DNA of 64,000 nt, taken from Betaproteobacteria bacterium (GTDB lineage Bacteria > Pseudomonadota > Gammaproteobacteria > Burkholderiales > Casimicrobiaceae). Location of the stretch: NCBI GenBank assembly GCA_013298695.1, contig JAAFIS010000009.1:1-64000 (forward strand), read 5' to 3'. Each line of letters opens with the position of its first letter. The first letter of the stretch is position 1. Positions 1 through 8,561 of the stretch are shown piece by piece. Under the pieces are notes generated by a model that was given only the letters and a program-made list of their open reading frames with translations, searched no databases and was not told where the DNA came from. Both the position numbers and the translations under genes were made by a program.

Positions 1-1
1 T

Positions 2-748
2 GCACAAACCTCGCTGATCGCGCGCGCAGACGAACCGCCTCGTGCGCATGTGAAGTTCACCTACGCCCGCTCCGTCGAAAACGAAAACAAGATTCCGTTC
101 GAAGAACGAATCGTTTTTCAAGACGAACACATCCTCGTCGCCGACAAGCCGCACTTTCTCCCAGTCGTTCCGAGCGGTGCCTACGTGAACGAAACGTTAC
201 TCGCGCGACTCAAAAAACGAACAGGTATCGCGACGCTCTCACCAGCGCATCGTATTGATCGCGAAACTGCAGGGCTCGTGCTCTTCACAGTCAAACCCGA
301 TTCGCGCGGCGCGTATCACGCGTTGTTTCGTGATCGCAATGTCGAAAAAATTTACGAAGCCGTTGCGCCGTATCGCGAAGATTTGAAGCTGCCGATGACT
401 TATCGTTCTCGCTTGGAACGCGGCGAGCACTTTATGCAAGCCAGAGAAGTCGCTGGAGCGCCGAATAGCGAAACGCATATTGAACTCATCGAACGTGACG
501 GCGAATTCGCGAAGTATCAATTGAAACCAACTACAGGCGCACGTCATCAACTGCGCGCGCAACTCGCTGCGCTCGGCATTTCCATCGTTAACGACGCGAT
601 TTATCCCTTGCTCAAACCTGTGGCACGAGAAGATTTTTCATCGCCGCTGCAATTGCTTGCGAAGTCGCTTTCGTTCATCGATCCGCTGATCCAGGCAGAA
701 CGCAGATTCGAGAGCGCCTTCGATCTGCGGTTCGAAAAAAGAAATTAG
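2..748 (+). CDS. RluA-family pseudouridine synthase, 5'-truncated by window edge
   Basis: An RNA pseudouridine synthase of the RluA superfamily, which isomerises uridine in rRNA or tRNA. The frame is open from base 2, so the real start lies outside the window; the GTG at 50 is only the first internal start candidate. The catalytic block HRIDRETAGLVLF contains the conserved Asp of the family. It is preceded by the strand DEHILVADKPHFLPV and followed by the RNA-binding stretch TGARHQLRAQLAALG. The visible part is 248 codons and covers the whole catalytic domain. RluA-family subtype and RNA target cannot be told from sequence. The next gene starts 238 bp downstream. Confidence 0.88.
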   Translation, partial: AQTSLIARADEPPRAHVKFTYARSVENENKIPFEERIVFQDEHILVADKPHFLPVVPSGAYVNETLLARLKKRTGIATLSPAHRIDRETAGLVLFTVKPDSRGAYHALFRDRNVEKIYEAVAPYREDLKLPMTYRSRLERGEHFMQAREVAGAPNSETHIELIERDGEFAKYQLKPTTGARHQLRAQLAALGISIVNDAIYPLLKPVAREDFSSPLQLLAKSLSFIDPLIQAERRFESAFDLRFEKRN

Positions 749-986
749 CATTAATCGCTAAAGTTCAATTAATATGGGTTGAAAGCAATTTTTTGTTTAT
801 TTCGATTAAGCAATGGCTCTATATCATCGCCCATATAAAGAGGAGTCTCGGTGCATTTGTTGAATATCGAATCGACTAGCGAAAACCATAGCGAAAACAC
901 CGTTTGCAAAACTTTATGTCCGCGTTAATGTCCATAACATAACACCGGAGTTCAATTTTCTCTTCCTCGATTTTGGAGTTCAAACT

Positions 987-1448
987 GTGGCAATTTCTTT
1001 AAACGTCAATGGCAAGACGATGTCCGTCGATGCCGATCCGTCAACTCCCTTGCTCTGGGCGCTTCGCGACAACTTGAATCTCACCGGCACCAAGTTTGGT
1101 TGCGGGATGGCACTCTGTGGCGCGTGCACTGTGCACATGAATGGCAATGCGGTTCGCGCTTGCATTACGCCGATTTCCGCCGCGGCGGGGCAGCGCATCA
1201 CTACCATTGAAGCGCAAGCCACCGACAAAGTAGGCAAAGCGGTGACCGATGCGTGGGTGAAGCATGATGTCGCGCAATGCGGGTATTGCCAAAGTGGTCA
1301 GGTCATGAGTGCGGTGGCCTTGCTCAAAACGACTAAGAACCCGAGCGACGCGCAAATCGATTCAGCGATGGCGGGCAATATTTGTCGCTGCGGCACGTAC
1401 ACGCGGGTGCGCGAAGCGATCAAAGATGCTGCAAAAGCAGTGGCTTAA
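987..1448 (+). CDS. (2Fe-2S) subunit of xanthine-dehydrogenase-type molybdenum hydroxylase (IorA-like)
   Basis: Small electron-transfer subunit of a molybdenum hydroxylase resembling isoquinoline 1-oxidoreductase alpha. 153 residues. The N-terminal plant-ferredoxin-like domain has the cluster motif GCGMALCGACTVHMNG. The C-terminal helical domain has CGYCQSGQ and NICRCGTYTRVREAI, which bind the second 2Fe-2S cluster. The start is a GTG with GGAG about ten bases upstream. It is followed after 17 bp by the large subunit, so the two form an operon. The substrate is unknown: such pairs oxidise aldehydes or N-heterocycles, and the sequence does not say which. Confidence 0.9.
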   Translation: MAISLNVNGKTMSVDADPSTPLLWALRDNLNLTGTKFGCGMALCGACTVHMNGNAVRACITPISAAAGQRITTIEAQATDKVGKAVTDAWVKHDVAQCGYCQSGQVMSAVALLKTTKNPSDAQIDSAMAGNICRCGTYTRVREAIKDAAKAVA

Positions 1449-1465
1449 CGGAAAGGGCAACGATC

Positions 1466-3715
1466 ATGTATCTCGACAAATACCTTTCCTCAAAAAATAT
1501 TGATGTGAATGACGTGCTGAACTTAGGTTCACGCGTGAAGGCCTCGCGTCGTTCATTTATCAAAGCAAGCTTCGGCGGCGCGGCGGGCATCGCCATCGTT
1601 CCGAGTATTGCGACCGCGCAAGACAAAGCGCCTGCGCCAAAGCCGGGTTCGAAACCGACTGAGCAACCGCTCGCTTTTTTGAGCATAGCGAAAGACGGCA
1701 CGACGACGATTTTGTGCAACCGGATGGACATGGGCCAAGGCATTGAAACCGCGCTCGCGATGATTTGCGCGGAAGAGCTCGAAGCTGATTGGTCGAAAGT
1801 GAAAACAGGTTTTGGCAACCAACGCGGCAATTACGTTGATCCGATGATGGGCATGCATCTCACCGGCGGTTCGAACAGCGTGAAGAACAGTTACACGCAA
1901 TACCGCGAGCTCGGTGCGCGCGCGAAAGCGATGCTCGTTTCTACTGCGGCGAAGCAATGGAAGGTGGAAGCTGCGTCATTGAAGGCAGAAAACGGTGTCG
2001 TCATCGGCGCAGGCAAACGCGCGAATTATGGTGAGCTTTTCGATGCCGCGATGAAAGAATCGATCCCCGAAGCAGTCGCGCTCAAAGATCCAAAGAATTT
2101 CAAGATCGTTGGCAAACCGACAGGATTGAAAGTATCGCGCGAGAAAGCGACCGGTCAACAAACGTATTCCATCGATGTGAAATTGCCCGGCATGCTGACC
2201 GCCGTGATCGCGTATCCGCCCGTGTTTGGCGCGAAGGTTAAAACGTTTGACGCGAGCGCTGCGCAGAAGGTGAAAGGCGTGCGTGCCGTGTTGCCCATTG
2301 ATCTTGATCGCGGAGCGCGCGGTGTCGCGGTGATTGCGGACGCGTATTGGCCGGCGAAAATGGGGCGTGATGCGCTCAAAGTGGAATGGGACACCTCCGG
2401 CGTAGAAAAAGCTGATAGCGCCGCATTGCTCGCGCAATACAAAACGCTTGCGAACACGCCCGGAAAGCCCGCACCCGAAGCACATTTCAAAGCCGACATT
2501 TCGAAGCTCGCAAGTGCGCCGAACAAGTTGAGCGCTGAATTTGTTTTCCCGTATTTGAACCATGCGCAGATGGAGCCGATCGCTTGCACGGTCGATCTTA
2601 AAGCCGATGCGTGCAACGTGTATACCGCTTCGCAAATGCCGGGTGTTGATGCTGGAGCGCTCGCGAAACTCACCGGATTGAAACCTGAGCAAATCAACTT
2701 TCATGTGCAAATGGCGGGCGGCGGTTTCGGTCGCCGCGCGGTACCTTCGTCCGAATACATTCTCGATGCGGCAAACGTTGCTCGTGCGCTCGCAGCTTCC
2801 GGCGAACGTGCGCCAGTGAAGGTGGTGCATTCGCGTGAAGACGACGTGAAAGCTGGCTATTACCGGCCGTTCACACTACATCGCGCAGAAATCGGTTACG
2901 ACGCGGCGGGCAATATCACCGCGTGGGATCACCGTATCGTGAGCCAGAGCATCATCACCGGTTCACCCTTTGAGGGCTTCTTGTTGAAAGAGGGCGTGGA
3001 CGGCACGACTACCGAAGGCATGCGCGAGCCGTATGCGATTCCGATGCAGTTGTCAGTGCATCATCCGAAGGTCAATGTGCCAGTGCTTTGGTGGCGCTCG
3101 GTGGGTTCCACCCACACAGCGTTTGTGATGGAAACGTTGCTCGATGAAATCGCAGTTGCGACCAAGCAAGATCCGGTTGCCTATCGCATGAAATTGCTCG
3201 CCGACGATGCGCGCGGCAAGCGACACAAAGCCGCGTTGCAACTCGCGGTTGACAAATCCGGCTACGGCAAAAAGCAATTGGCAGCGGATATGCATTGGGG
3301 CGTTGCCTTGCACGAGAGCTTCGAGTCGGTCGTTGCGTATGTCGTTGAAGCGGGTCTGAAAGACGGCAAGCTTGTGATGGGCGACGTCACGGCATCCGTG
3401 CATTGCAACTTCTGCGTGAACCCGCGAACGGTTGAAGCGCAGATTCAAGGCTCTGCTTTGATGGCGCTCGCAACGACGATGGAAAACCACGCGATCACGC
3501 TGAAAGACGGCGTTGTGCAGCAAAGTAATTTCCACGAATTTCCGATGCCGCGGATCACTGACATGCCAAAAATCGCGGTGCACATCGTGCCATCGAACGA
3601 TCCACCGAAAGGCGTTGGCGAACCGGGATTGCCGCCCTTCGCCCCCGCGCTCGCAAACGCGTTGCGCCGCGCGACGGGCAAACCGCTTCGCGAGATGCCG
3701 TTTAAGTTGGCTTAA
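1466..3715 (+). CDS. Molybdopterin-binding large subunit of aldehyde/isoquinoline oxidoreductase type (IorB-like), Tat-exported
   Basis: Catalytic molybdopterin subunit, 749 residues from the ATG at 1466, which has GAAAGGG eight bases upstream; a longer in-frame extension overlaps the upstream gene and is unlikely. Near the N-terminus SRRSFIKASFGG followed by a hydrophobic stretch to ATAQ is a Tat signal, so the enzyme is probably periplasmic. The cofactor loop GGGFGRRAVPSSEY and the C-terminal GVGEPGLPPFAPALANAL, with the Glu that acts as catalytic base in this family, are present. A strong terminator follows at 3734. A second paralogous pair lies at 23.4-26.1 kb. Confidence 0.9.
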   Translation: MYLDKYLSSKNIDVNDVLNLGSRVKASRRSFIKASFGGAAGIAIVPSIATAQDKAPAPKPGSKPTEQPLAFLSIAKDGTTTILCNRMDMGQGIETALAMICAEELEADWSKVKTGFGNQRGNYVDPMMGMHLTGGSNSVKNSYTQYRELGARAKAMLVSTAAKQWKVEAASLKAENGVVIGAGKRANYGELFDAAMKESIPEAVALKDPKNFKIVGKPTGLKVSREKATGQQTYSIDVKLPGMLTAVIAYPPVFGAKVKTFDASAAQKVKGVRAVLPIDLDRGARGVAVIADAYWPAKMGRDALKVEWDTSGVEKADSAALLAQYKTLANTPGKPAPEAHFKADISKLASAPNKLSAEFVFPYLNHAQMEPIACTVDLKADACNVYTASQMPGVDAGALAKLTGLKPEQINFHVQMAGGGFGRRAVPSSEYILDAANVARALAASGERAPVKVVHSREDDVKAGYYRPFTLHRAEIGYDAAGNITAWDHRIVSQSIITGSPFEGFLLKEGVDGTTTEGMREPYAIPMQLSVHHPKVNVPVLWWRSVGSTHTAFVMETLLDEIAVATKQDPVAYRMKLLADDARGKRHKAALQLAVDKSGYGKKQLAADMHWGVALHESFESVVAYVVEAGLKDGKLVMGDVTASVHCNFCVNPRTVEAQIQGSALMALATTMENHAITLKDGVVQQSNFHEFPMPRITDMPKIAVHIVPSNDPPKGVGEPGLPPFAPALANALRRATGKPLREMPFKLA

Positions 3716-3733
3716 ACAGTGGTTTGAAAAAAA

Positions 3734-3757
3734 AGCCGGGATAGTCCCGGCTTTTTT
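3734..3757 (+). terminator. Rho-independent terminator after iorB-like gene
   Basis: Seven-base-pair stem AGCCGGG / CCCGGCT with a five-base loop, preceded by an A run and followed by six T residues, 18 bp after the stop of the large subunit. The A and T runs make it bidirectional, so it could also serve the toxin gene converging from the right. Confidence 0.9.
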
Positions 3758-3772
3758 GTTGATGACGTCCGA

Positions 3773-4149
3773 TCAGATCACCCGAATGAAATCGGTGTAC
3801 TCAGCAAGCATTGCATCCGCCGTGAGCAACACCAGCGGTTCCGTCATCGCTTGTGCTATGAGCAGTCGATCAAACGGGTCTTTGTTGAGCGGCGGGAGCC
3901 TCGCGACGGCGAGTGTCTGCACTCCGGTGATGGCTAGTTCGCGGAAGCCGAAAGCGTCGATGGCTTGGAGAAACGATTCTGGGTCGCCGTCGAGTTTGCC
4001 GAGTGCGTTTTGTTGGCGACTTCCCAGACTGACGCGGCGGAGATATAGACTTCGTTCGCTGCTTCAATTTGCGCGCGAATCGCTTTTTTCGCTTTGCGAT
4101 CATCGGTAACGAGCCAGAGAAAAACATGCCGATCGAGGAGCAGGCGCAT
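3773..4149 (-). pseudogene. VapC-type PIN-domain toxin, frameshifted
   Basis: Reading from 4149 leftwards the product begins MRLLLDRHVFLWLVTDD, a PIN-domain ribonuclease start (usual RLLLDTH, here R in place of T), and continues to AASVWEVANK. There the frame is lost around 4007-4011. Shifting by one base restores a good PIN C-terminus: ALGKLDGDPESFLQA, then LPPLNKDPFDRLLIAQA and LTADAMLAEY, to a TGA at 3773. Comparison with the usual SVWE.A.KHALGKL suggests that one C was lost in a run of A residues. Either the toxin is dead or this is a sequencing or assembly error. Its ATG overlaps the antitoxin stop by one base (TAATG), typical of such pairs. Confidence 0.85.
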
Positions 4150-4394
4150 TAGCGGCCTTCAAGCGCCGCGACGAAATCATCGGGCAGCGGGTCATCAAAA
4201 TCCGCTCGCATTTTTATTTTTCCTTTCAGCAATCCATACGGCAACGCTTTACGCTTCGCGTTGATTGGCGAGAGTTTCGCGACGGGTGTGCCGGATTTTG
4301 CGATGACAATTTCGTTGCCGTCGGCTATGCGTTCTAGCAAACGCGAAAGATGTGCTTTAGCTTCGTGGATGTTGACAATGCTTGGCTCGGGCAT
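4149..4394 (-). CDS. Phd/YefM-family antitoxin of VapBC-like locus
   Basis: 81 residues. The N-terminus NIHEAKAHLSRLLERIADG followed by EIVIAKSGTPVAKLSPI is the typical Phd/YefM DNA-binding fold, and the C-terminus (FDDPLPDDFVAALEG) is the usual acidic toxin-binding tail. It is translationally coupled to the PIN toxin, whose ATG overlaps its stop. It should neutralise the toxin and repress its own promoter. A palindrome 20-41 bp upstream is the likely operator. With the toxin frameshifted the antitoxin may now be orphan. Confidence 0.88.
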   Translation of the reverse strand: MPEPSIVNIHEAKAHLSRLLERIADGNEIVIAKSGTPVAKLSPINAKRKALPYGLLKGKIKMRADFDDPLPDDFVAALEGR

Positions 4395-4413
4395 GATCGG
4401 TGCTCAAAAAAAG

Positions 4414-4435
4414 TAAACTGAGTCGACTTAGTTTA
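4414..4435. promoter_or_regulatory. Probable autoregulatory operator of the antitoxin-toxin operon
   Basis: Inverted repeat TAAACT-g-AGTCGACT-t-AGTTTA, symmetrical over 20 of 22 positions, lying 20 bp upstream of the antitoxin ATG. Phd-type antitoxins repress their own operon from palindromes in this position, so an operator role is inferred. Confidence 0.6.
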
Positions 4436-4485
4436 TTGCCTAGCCAGTTTTCGCACCATGATTGCCTTGGCTGCAAGCGCTCTGA

Positions 4486-5136
4486 CTAACGCCGCTCCAG
4501 CGCCAACACCGCCACGCCCGACACCACAAACACCACTCCAGTGCCTCGATTGAAATTGCGCACCCAGCGCGGTCGGGCTTTGAGCCAGCGACTCACGCTG
4601 CTGGCGGTGAGTGCGAGTAGGGCGTAGAAAAAGATCGTGAGAATCGAAAAGATCGCACCAAGAGCGATGATTTGGGCGAAGGCACTAGCGGTTTCTTGTG
4701 TCGCTGCGCCGCCGTCGCCAACGCGCACGAATTGCGGAACGAAGGCAAGTACGAAGAGGGCGACTTTCGGGTTGAGCAAGTTGCTCAAAACGCCTTTGTA
4801 GAACACCTGGACGATACTCATGGGCTGTGCGCACACATCGTCCAATTCTCCGCCGGATTTCCATTGTTGAATCCCGAGATAAACCAAGTACGCCGCACCG
4901 ATTAATTTCATCGCCCAAAACGCGGTTTCGCTTGCGACAAGAAGCGCGCTCACGCCGAACGCAGCGAGCACCGTGTGCAGCATGATGCCGATGCCGACAC
5001 CGAGCGCGTTGGTGACGCCCGCGAGCCTGCCCTGGGTGAGTCCGCGCGCGAGTGAGAGCAGCATGTCAGGCCCCGGAATCGCGATGACCAAGAGCGCAGC
5101 GGGGGTGTAGACGAGGATTTGTTCGATGGAGAGCAT
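4486..5136 (-). CDS. LysE/RhtB-family amino-acid exporter
   Basis: 216-residue inner-membrane protein with the LysE-family N-terminus: a hydrophobic first helix, then PGPDMLLSLARGLTQGRLAGVTNALGV, where PGP and the Gly-rich stretch are family hallmarks. About six hydrophobic segments follow, including LLNPKVALFVLAFVPQFV. Members export amino acids or related small molecules; the substrate cannot be assigned. It is transcribed divergently from mgsA, with 73 bp between the starts. Confidence 0.88.
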   Translation of the reverse strand: MLSIEQILVYTPAALLVIAIPGPDMLLSLARGLTQGRLAGVTNALGVGIGIMLHTVLAAFGVSALLVASETAFWAMKLIGAAYLVYLGIQQWKSGGELDDVCAQPMSIVQVFYKGVLSNLLNPKVALFVLAFVPQFVRVGDGGAATQETASAFAQIIALGAIFSILTIFFYALLALTASSVSRWLKARPRWVRNFNRGTGVVFVVSGVAVLALERR

Positions 5137-5209
5137 CCGGCAAGTCTACGAGGATTAAAGTCGGTGTCGCTACGAGTTACACGTGACAACACGTGCCTAC
5201 AATTCGCGC

Positions 5210-5581
5210 ATGAAAACTATCGCTCTCATCGCACACGATCGCTGCAAATCGCAAATGATCGAATTCGCACGGACGCATGCGACCATGCTCGCTGGATGTT
5301 CGCTCGTTGCGACAAAAACTACCGGTTCGTTGTTGATTGATGAAGCGAAGCTCACGGTGCGCTGCATGCTCTCAGGGCCTCAAGGCGGCGATCTGCAGAT
5401 CGGCGGTTTGATTGCCGAAGGAAGAATTGATGCGGTGATTTTTTTGCGCGACGTGTTGACGGCGCAACCCCATGAGCCCGACATCACCGCGCTGCTGCGG
5501 ATTTGTGATGTACACAACGTGCCAGTTGCTACGAATCTGGCGACGGCGGAGTGGGTGATGCGCGGAATCGTCATGGTTTGA
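5210..5581 (+). CDS. mgsA: Methylglyoxal synthase
   Basis: Converts dihydroxyacetone phosphate to methylglyoxal, a bypass of lower glycolysis that relieves sugar-phosphate stress. Family motifs run in order: [10 protein letters not shown] at the start, a TGSLL phosphate loop, [15 protein letters not shown] with the catalytic Asp, [28 protein letters not shown] near the end. The ATG at 5210 gives 123 residues, at the short end of the family because the C-terminal tail is missing compared with the E. coli enzyme of about 152. An upstream in-frame start would add nine unrelated residues. Confidence 0.93.
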   Translation: MKTIALIAHDRCKSQMIEFARTHATMLAGCSLVATKTTGSLLIDEAKLTVRCMLSGPQGGDLQIGGLIAEGRIDAVIFLRDVLTAQPHEPDITALLRICDVHNVPVATNLATAEWVMRGIVMV

Positions 5582-5642
5582 CGCTGCGCATGTATTGTGC
5601 GGCAACGCTTCGGGTGCAGCGAACTAAAATATCGCGCTATAT

Positions 5643-5659
5643 GGCTTATTTATCTGGGC
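5643..5659. repeat. 17-bp intergenic palindrome, degenerate copy
   Basis: GGCTTATTTATCTGGGC lies between the converging mgsA and diguanylate cyclase genes. It has the same 17-bp length and the TGGGC arm of the better copies at 34555 and 26239, but a poor left arm. Confidence 0.45.
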
Positions 5660-5746
5660 TATAACGCATGTTTTCACCCGTTGCGATAAATTCGATAAAG
5701 TCGTCCATCGCCCTGCAAAACATCGCCTTCGTATAAATGCTTCGTG

Positions 5747-7504
5747 TTAAGCAGCGCGCAACTGAACTGAGCGATTTCGTCCGGCCGCCTTTGCGCGATA
5801 CAGCGCTTGGTCCGCTTGATTTACCAGCGATTCGAGCGAAACGCGTTGGTCGGGCTCCGCACACACAACGCCCAAGCTGATCGTCACTCGCAGGCGTGCA
5901 GTGTCAACGCCGAAAAACTGTTTTTCGACCGCAGCACGCAGACGTGTCGCCAGCGCCTCAGCATCGTCGGCGGAACAAGGCGTTGTGAGTACGATGAACT
6001 CTTCGCCGCCATAGCGGGCAAAAAGATCGGTTTCACGAACGACACTGCGACCGACGTTAGCAACTTGCTGCAACACAGTATCGCCCACCGCGTGGCCGTA
6101 CTGATCGTTTACCGACTTGAAGTGATCCAGATCAAGCAGGAGCACCGCGATTGACCGTTTGTTCAGAGACGCCTCCGCCAACAGTTCGTTTCCTCGTTCG
6201 ACGAATCCGCGTCGATTAACCAGCCCCGTAACGTAATCGGTGACCGACGCACTTTGTAGCTGACCAATCAGCGCTTCACGTTCACGCTCAAGCGATTGTT
6301 TTGCGACGTTTGTGGCTTGCAGCGCCGTCAGTGCATTTTGCAGATCACCAATTTCATCGCGCCGGCGGGTGGGAGATAGGGCTGTCTCAATGCGGCCGTT
6401 AGCGATATTGACAAGAGATCGTGTGCTCGAAAGTAAAGGGCGAAGGACGCGTCCGCGAAGTAACAAAAAGACGCACAGCTCAATCAGAAGTACCGCGCCA
6501 CCGATGAACGCGTTGATTTCGAAATTGCGCTTTGCTTCCGCAACCTGTGCAATAGCGCCGCTTCGAGCAACGTCGAACATTGCGTCGCGCATCGTCACTA
6601 TCGAGGCCATCTCGGCGACGTACCGAGTCACAAATTGCCCGGTGTCAACGCCGTAAGGGCGACCGGCGGTGCCAGCATCCGTGAGCGATTGAATGAATGG
6701 CAGTCCCACGGCAAAGTAGCGCGCCTTCATCTCAGCAAGCGCTGCTGTAACACGCGGTTCGTTCGCGTTCGATTGAGCTTGCATTTCGATGAGCTGGCGA
6801 AGCTGCCCAACGCGACCAATTAATGCGTGAATATCATTTCGTTCGCTGTCGAGAAGTGGCTTCTGGTTTGCGAGGGGCGTGGTGAATTGAGACCCAAGCC
6901 GCCCTGCATATTCGCGCAAGATCGCGCCCAGGCGCGCGCCTTCGAGCGGTTGCGAGAGTTGCGGATAGATGTAGAGCGCGGCCGCTGTGAGCTGAGTCAC
7001 ACTATCAAGCGCGGCGTCGATCACAGCAAACATTTGATCAATCGGAAGGCGACGAATGTTGCTTCCCGACGCGGTGCGCTCCTCATAGGGAAGGGCGGCG
7101 ATTCGATCCACTTCGGCGCGAGCGACTTTAAGCTGGAGCTGGGCGCGCGTGAGCGATGCAATTGCGTTGTCAATCGCGCTACTTTGCGTTGATTGCTGTT
7201 TTAGTTCAAGCCCGGTAATCGCTGCAGCAAACGCCTGATTGCTGGCTTCGCGAGCTTTGTTGAGGCGCTCTCGTTTTGCCGGATCAGCAGGTACCGTGTC
7301 GTTAAGCACTGGAATAGTCGGGCCACGCTCGGCTGACGCTTTCTCCGCAACTTTCATCGCGAGGTAGGCAAGTTCCATCGTCTGCAAGCCGGACTGCGCA
7401 GAATGTGACGTTCGCCAATCTACGATCAACGAACGCGCGAGCATAATGGTCACCAGCGTGAGCATCAGTGCGGTCGTCAACATAAAGACTTTGGTCAGTC
7501 GCAT
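5747..7504 (-). CDS. Membrane-bound diguanylate cyclase (periplasmic sensor, HAMP, GGDEF)
   Basis: Synthesises cyclic di-GMP. 585 residues. A transmembrane helix lies at about residues 8-28, followed by a helical periplasmic domain of about 300 residues, a second transmembrane segment (GGAVLLIELCVFLLLRGRVL), a HAMP-like linker and a C-terminal GGDEF domain. The active-site signature is RYGGEEF, and the RETD motif five residues before it matches the RxxD inhibitory I-site, so product inhibition is likely. No EAL domain is present. The periplasmic part is not a sensor type I recognise; its helical, nitrate-sensor-like look is only an impression. Confidence 0.92.
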   Translation of the reverse strand: MRLTKVFMLTTALMLTLVTIMLARSLIVDWRTSHSAQSGLQTMELAYLAMKVAEKASAERGPTIPVLNDTVPADPAKRERLNKAREASNQAFAAAITGLELKQQSTQSSAIDNAIASLTRAQLQLKVARAEVDRIAALPYEERTASGSNIRRLPIDQMFAVIDAALDSVTQLTAAALYIYPQLSQPLEGARLGAILREYAGRLGSQFTTPLANQKPLLDSERNDIHALIGRVGQLRQLIEMQAQSNANEPRVTAALAEMKARYFAVGLPFIQSLTDAGTAGRPYGVDTGQFVTRYVAEMASIVTMRDAMFDVARSGAIAQVAEAKRNFEINAFIGGAVLLIELCVFLLLRGRVLRPLLSSTRSLVNIANGRIETALSPTRRRDEIGDLQNALTALQATNVAKQSLEREREALIGQLQSASVTDYVTGLVNRRGFVERGNELLAEASLNKRSIAVLLLDLDHFKSVNDQYGHAVGDTVLQQVANVGRSVVRETDLFARYGGEEFIVLTTPCSADDAEALATRLRAAVEKQFFGVDTARLRVTISLGVVCAEPDQRVSLESLVNQADQALYRAKAAGRNRSVQLRAA

Positions 7505-7615
7505 TTATGGCCAAACAGGTTGCTGCAACAATGTTAGAAACACTTAGCGCGCGATACTACTTGATTAAGTTAGCCGTGCGCGCGATGGGTTCGAGCAAGT
7601 TCTAGACCACTGCGT

Positions 7616-7627
7616 ATTGGCGCCAAT
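7616..7627. promoter_or_regulatory. Perfect 12-bp palindrome in a 250-bp gap
   Basis: ATTGGCGCCAAT is a perfect palindrome about 112 bp upstream of the diguanylate cyclase start. It could be a regulator site; no factor can be named. A degenerate copy of the dispersed palindrome (GCCTGAAAATATGGGC, 7642-7657) lies close by. Confidence 0.35.
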
Positions 7628-7754
7628 ATTTTTGCGGGAATGCCTGAAAATATGGGCGAAAAGCGATATTTTGTAAGTATTCGATTAAGTCGTTTACCTG
7701 TCGTTAGCGCCAATAAAAACGCGATCTCACCAAAATTGCAGAACTCAATCTGCT

Positions 7755-8561
7755 TCACTCAAATTTGGGCGGGCGCTTTTCAATAAACGCTCTGATGCCC
7801 TCGGCGAAATTATCAGTACCTGCGCAACTAGAAAAACTCTCTTGCTCGGCATGAAGCTGTTCGCTGAAACTCGATTGCATCGATTGGTTGAGCAGTCGCT
7901 TAATGCCCTTCATAGAATCCGGCGAGCTGCGTGCGATGTGTGCTGCCATTTTGTCGACGACCGCATCGAGATCGGTTCCCGGAACAACGCGGTTCAGAAA
8001 GCCCAACTGCATCGCGTCTTGTGCGTTGATTCGTTCTGATAGCAACGTCATTTCCATCGCTTTTTTGACGCCGACTAAGCGTGGCAAGAAAAATGTTTGA
8101 CCACCGTCTGGCGTGAGTCCAATCACCTTGTAGGCGGTAGTGAAATACGCGTCTTCACTCGCGACTGTGAGATCGCAACCTATCGCAAAAGACAAGCCAA
8201 TCCCCGCGCACGCACCGCGCACTTTGCAAATGGTAATTACGTCCGAGCGTTGAATTAACTCGACGCCCGCGTGCAGTTTGCCAATCATTTCGTAGTAATG
8301 CTTACGTCGCTCGGCGCCAGGTGTTGCGAGTGTTTCGCCGAAGCCTTTAATGTCGCCACCGGCCATGAAATGATCGCCTGCGCCTTGCAAAATCATCACG
8401 CGGGTGGTTGGGTCGGCAAGCACCTGTTGGATCGAAGGCGTGAACGCTTCACTCATCGCGTGGTTTAGTGAGTTAAGCGCTCCTGGGCGATTCATGGTGA
8501 AGGTCACAACGCCAGGAATCGTTGCGTGGGGGGCAATCAGGATAGGGGCATCAGCGCTCAT
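7755..8561 (-). CDS. Enoyl-CoA hydratase/isomerase family protein
   Basis: Crotonase-fold protein, 268 residues. The oxyanion-hole segments are HFMAGGDIKGF and GACAGIGLSFAIGCDLTVAS. The usual second catalytic Glu region reads GLTPDGGQTFFLPRLVG, with Asp in the place where hydratases often carry Glu, so isomerase or other activity is as likely as hydration. Its start overlaps the stop of the HDAC-like gene by four bases (ATGA), so the two are translationally coupled. Confidence 0.9.
   Translation of the reverse strand: MSADAPILIAPHATIPGVVTFTMNRPGALNSLNHAMSEAFTPSIQQVLADPTTRVMILQGAGDHFMAGGDIKGFGETLATPGAERRKHYYEMIGKLHAGVELIQRSDVITICKVRGACAGIGLSFAIGCDLTVASEDAYFTTAYKVIGLTPDGGQTFFLPRLVGVKKAMEMTLLSERINAQDAMQLGFLNRVVPGTDLDAVVDKMAAHIARSSPDSMKGIKRLLNQSMQSSFSEQLHAEQESFSSCAGTDNFAEGIRAFIEKRPPKFE

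Noticed and set aside
1976-2830. Long antisense reading frame (284 codons) inside the molybdopterin subunit gene
   Set aside because: Product is rich in His, Arg and Cys without motifs, with no ribosome site; it is a by-product of codon bias of the real gene.
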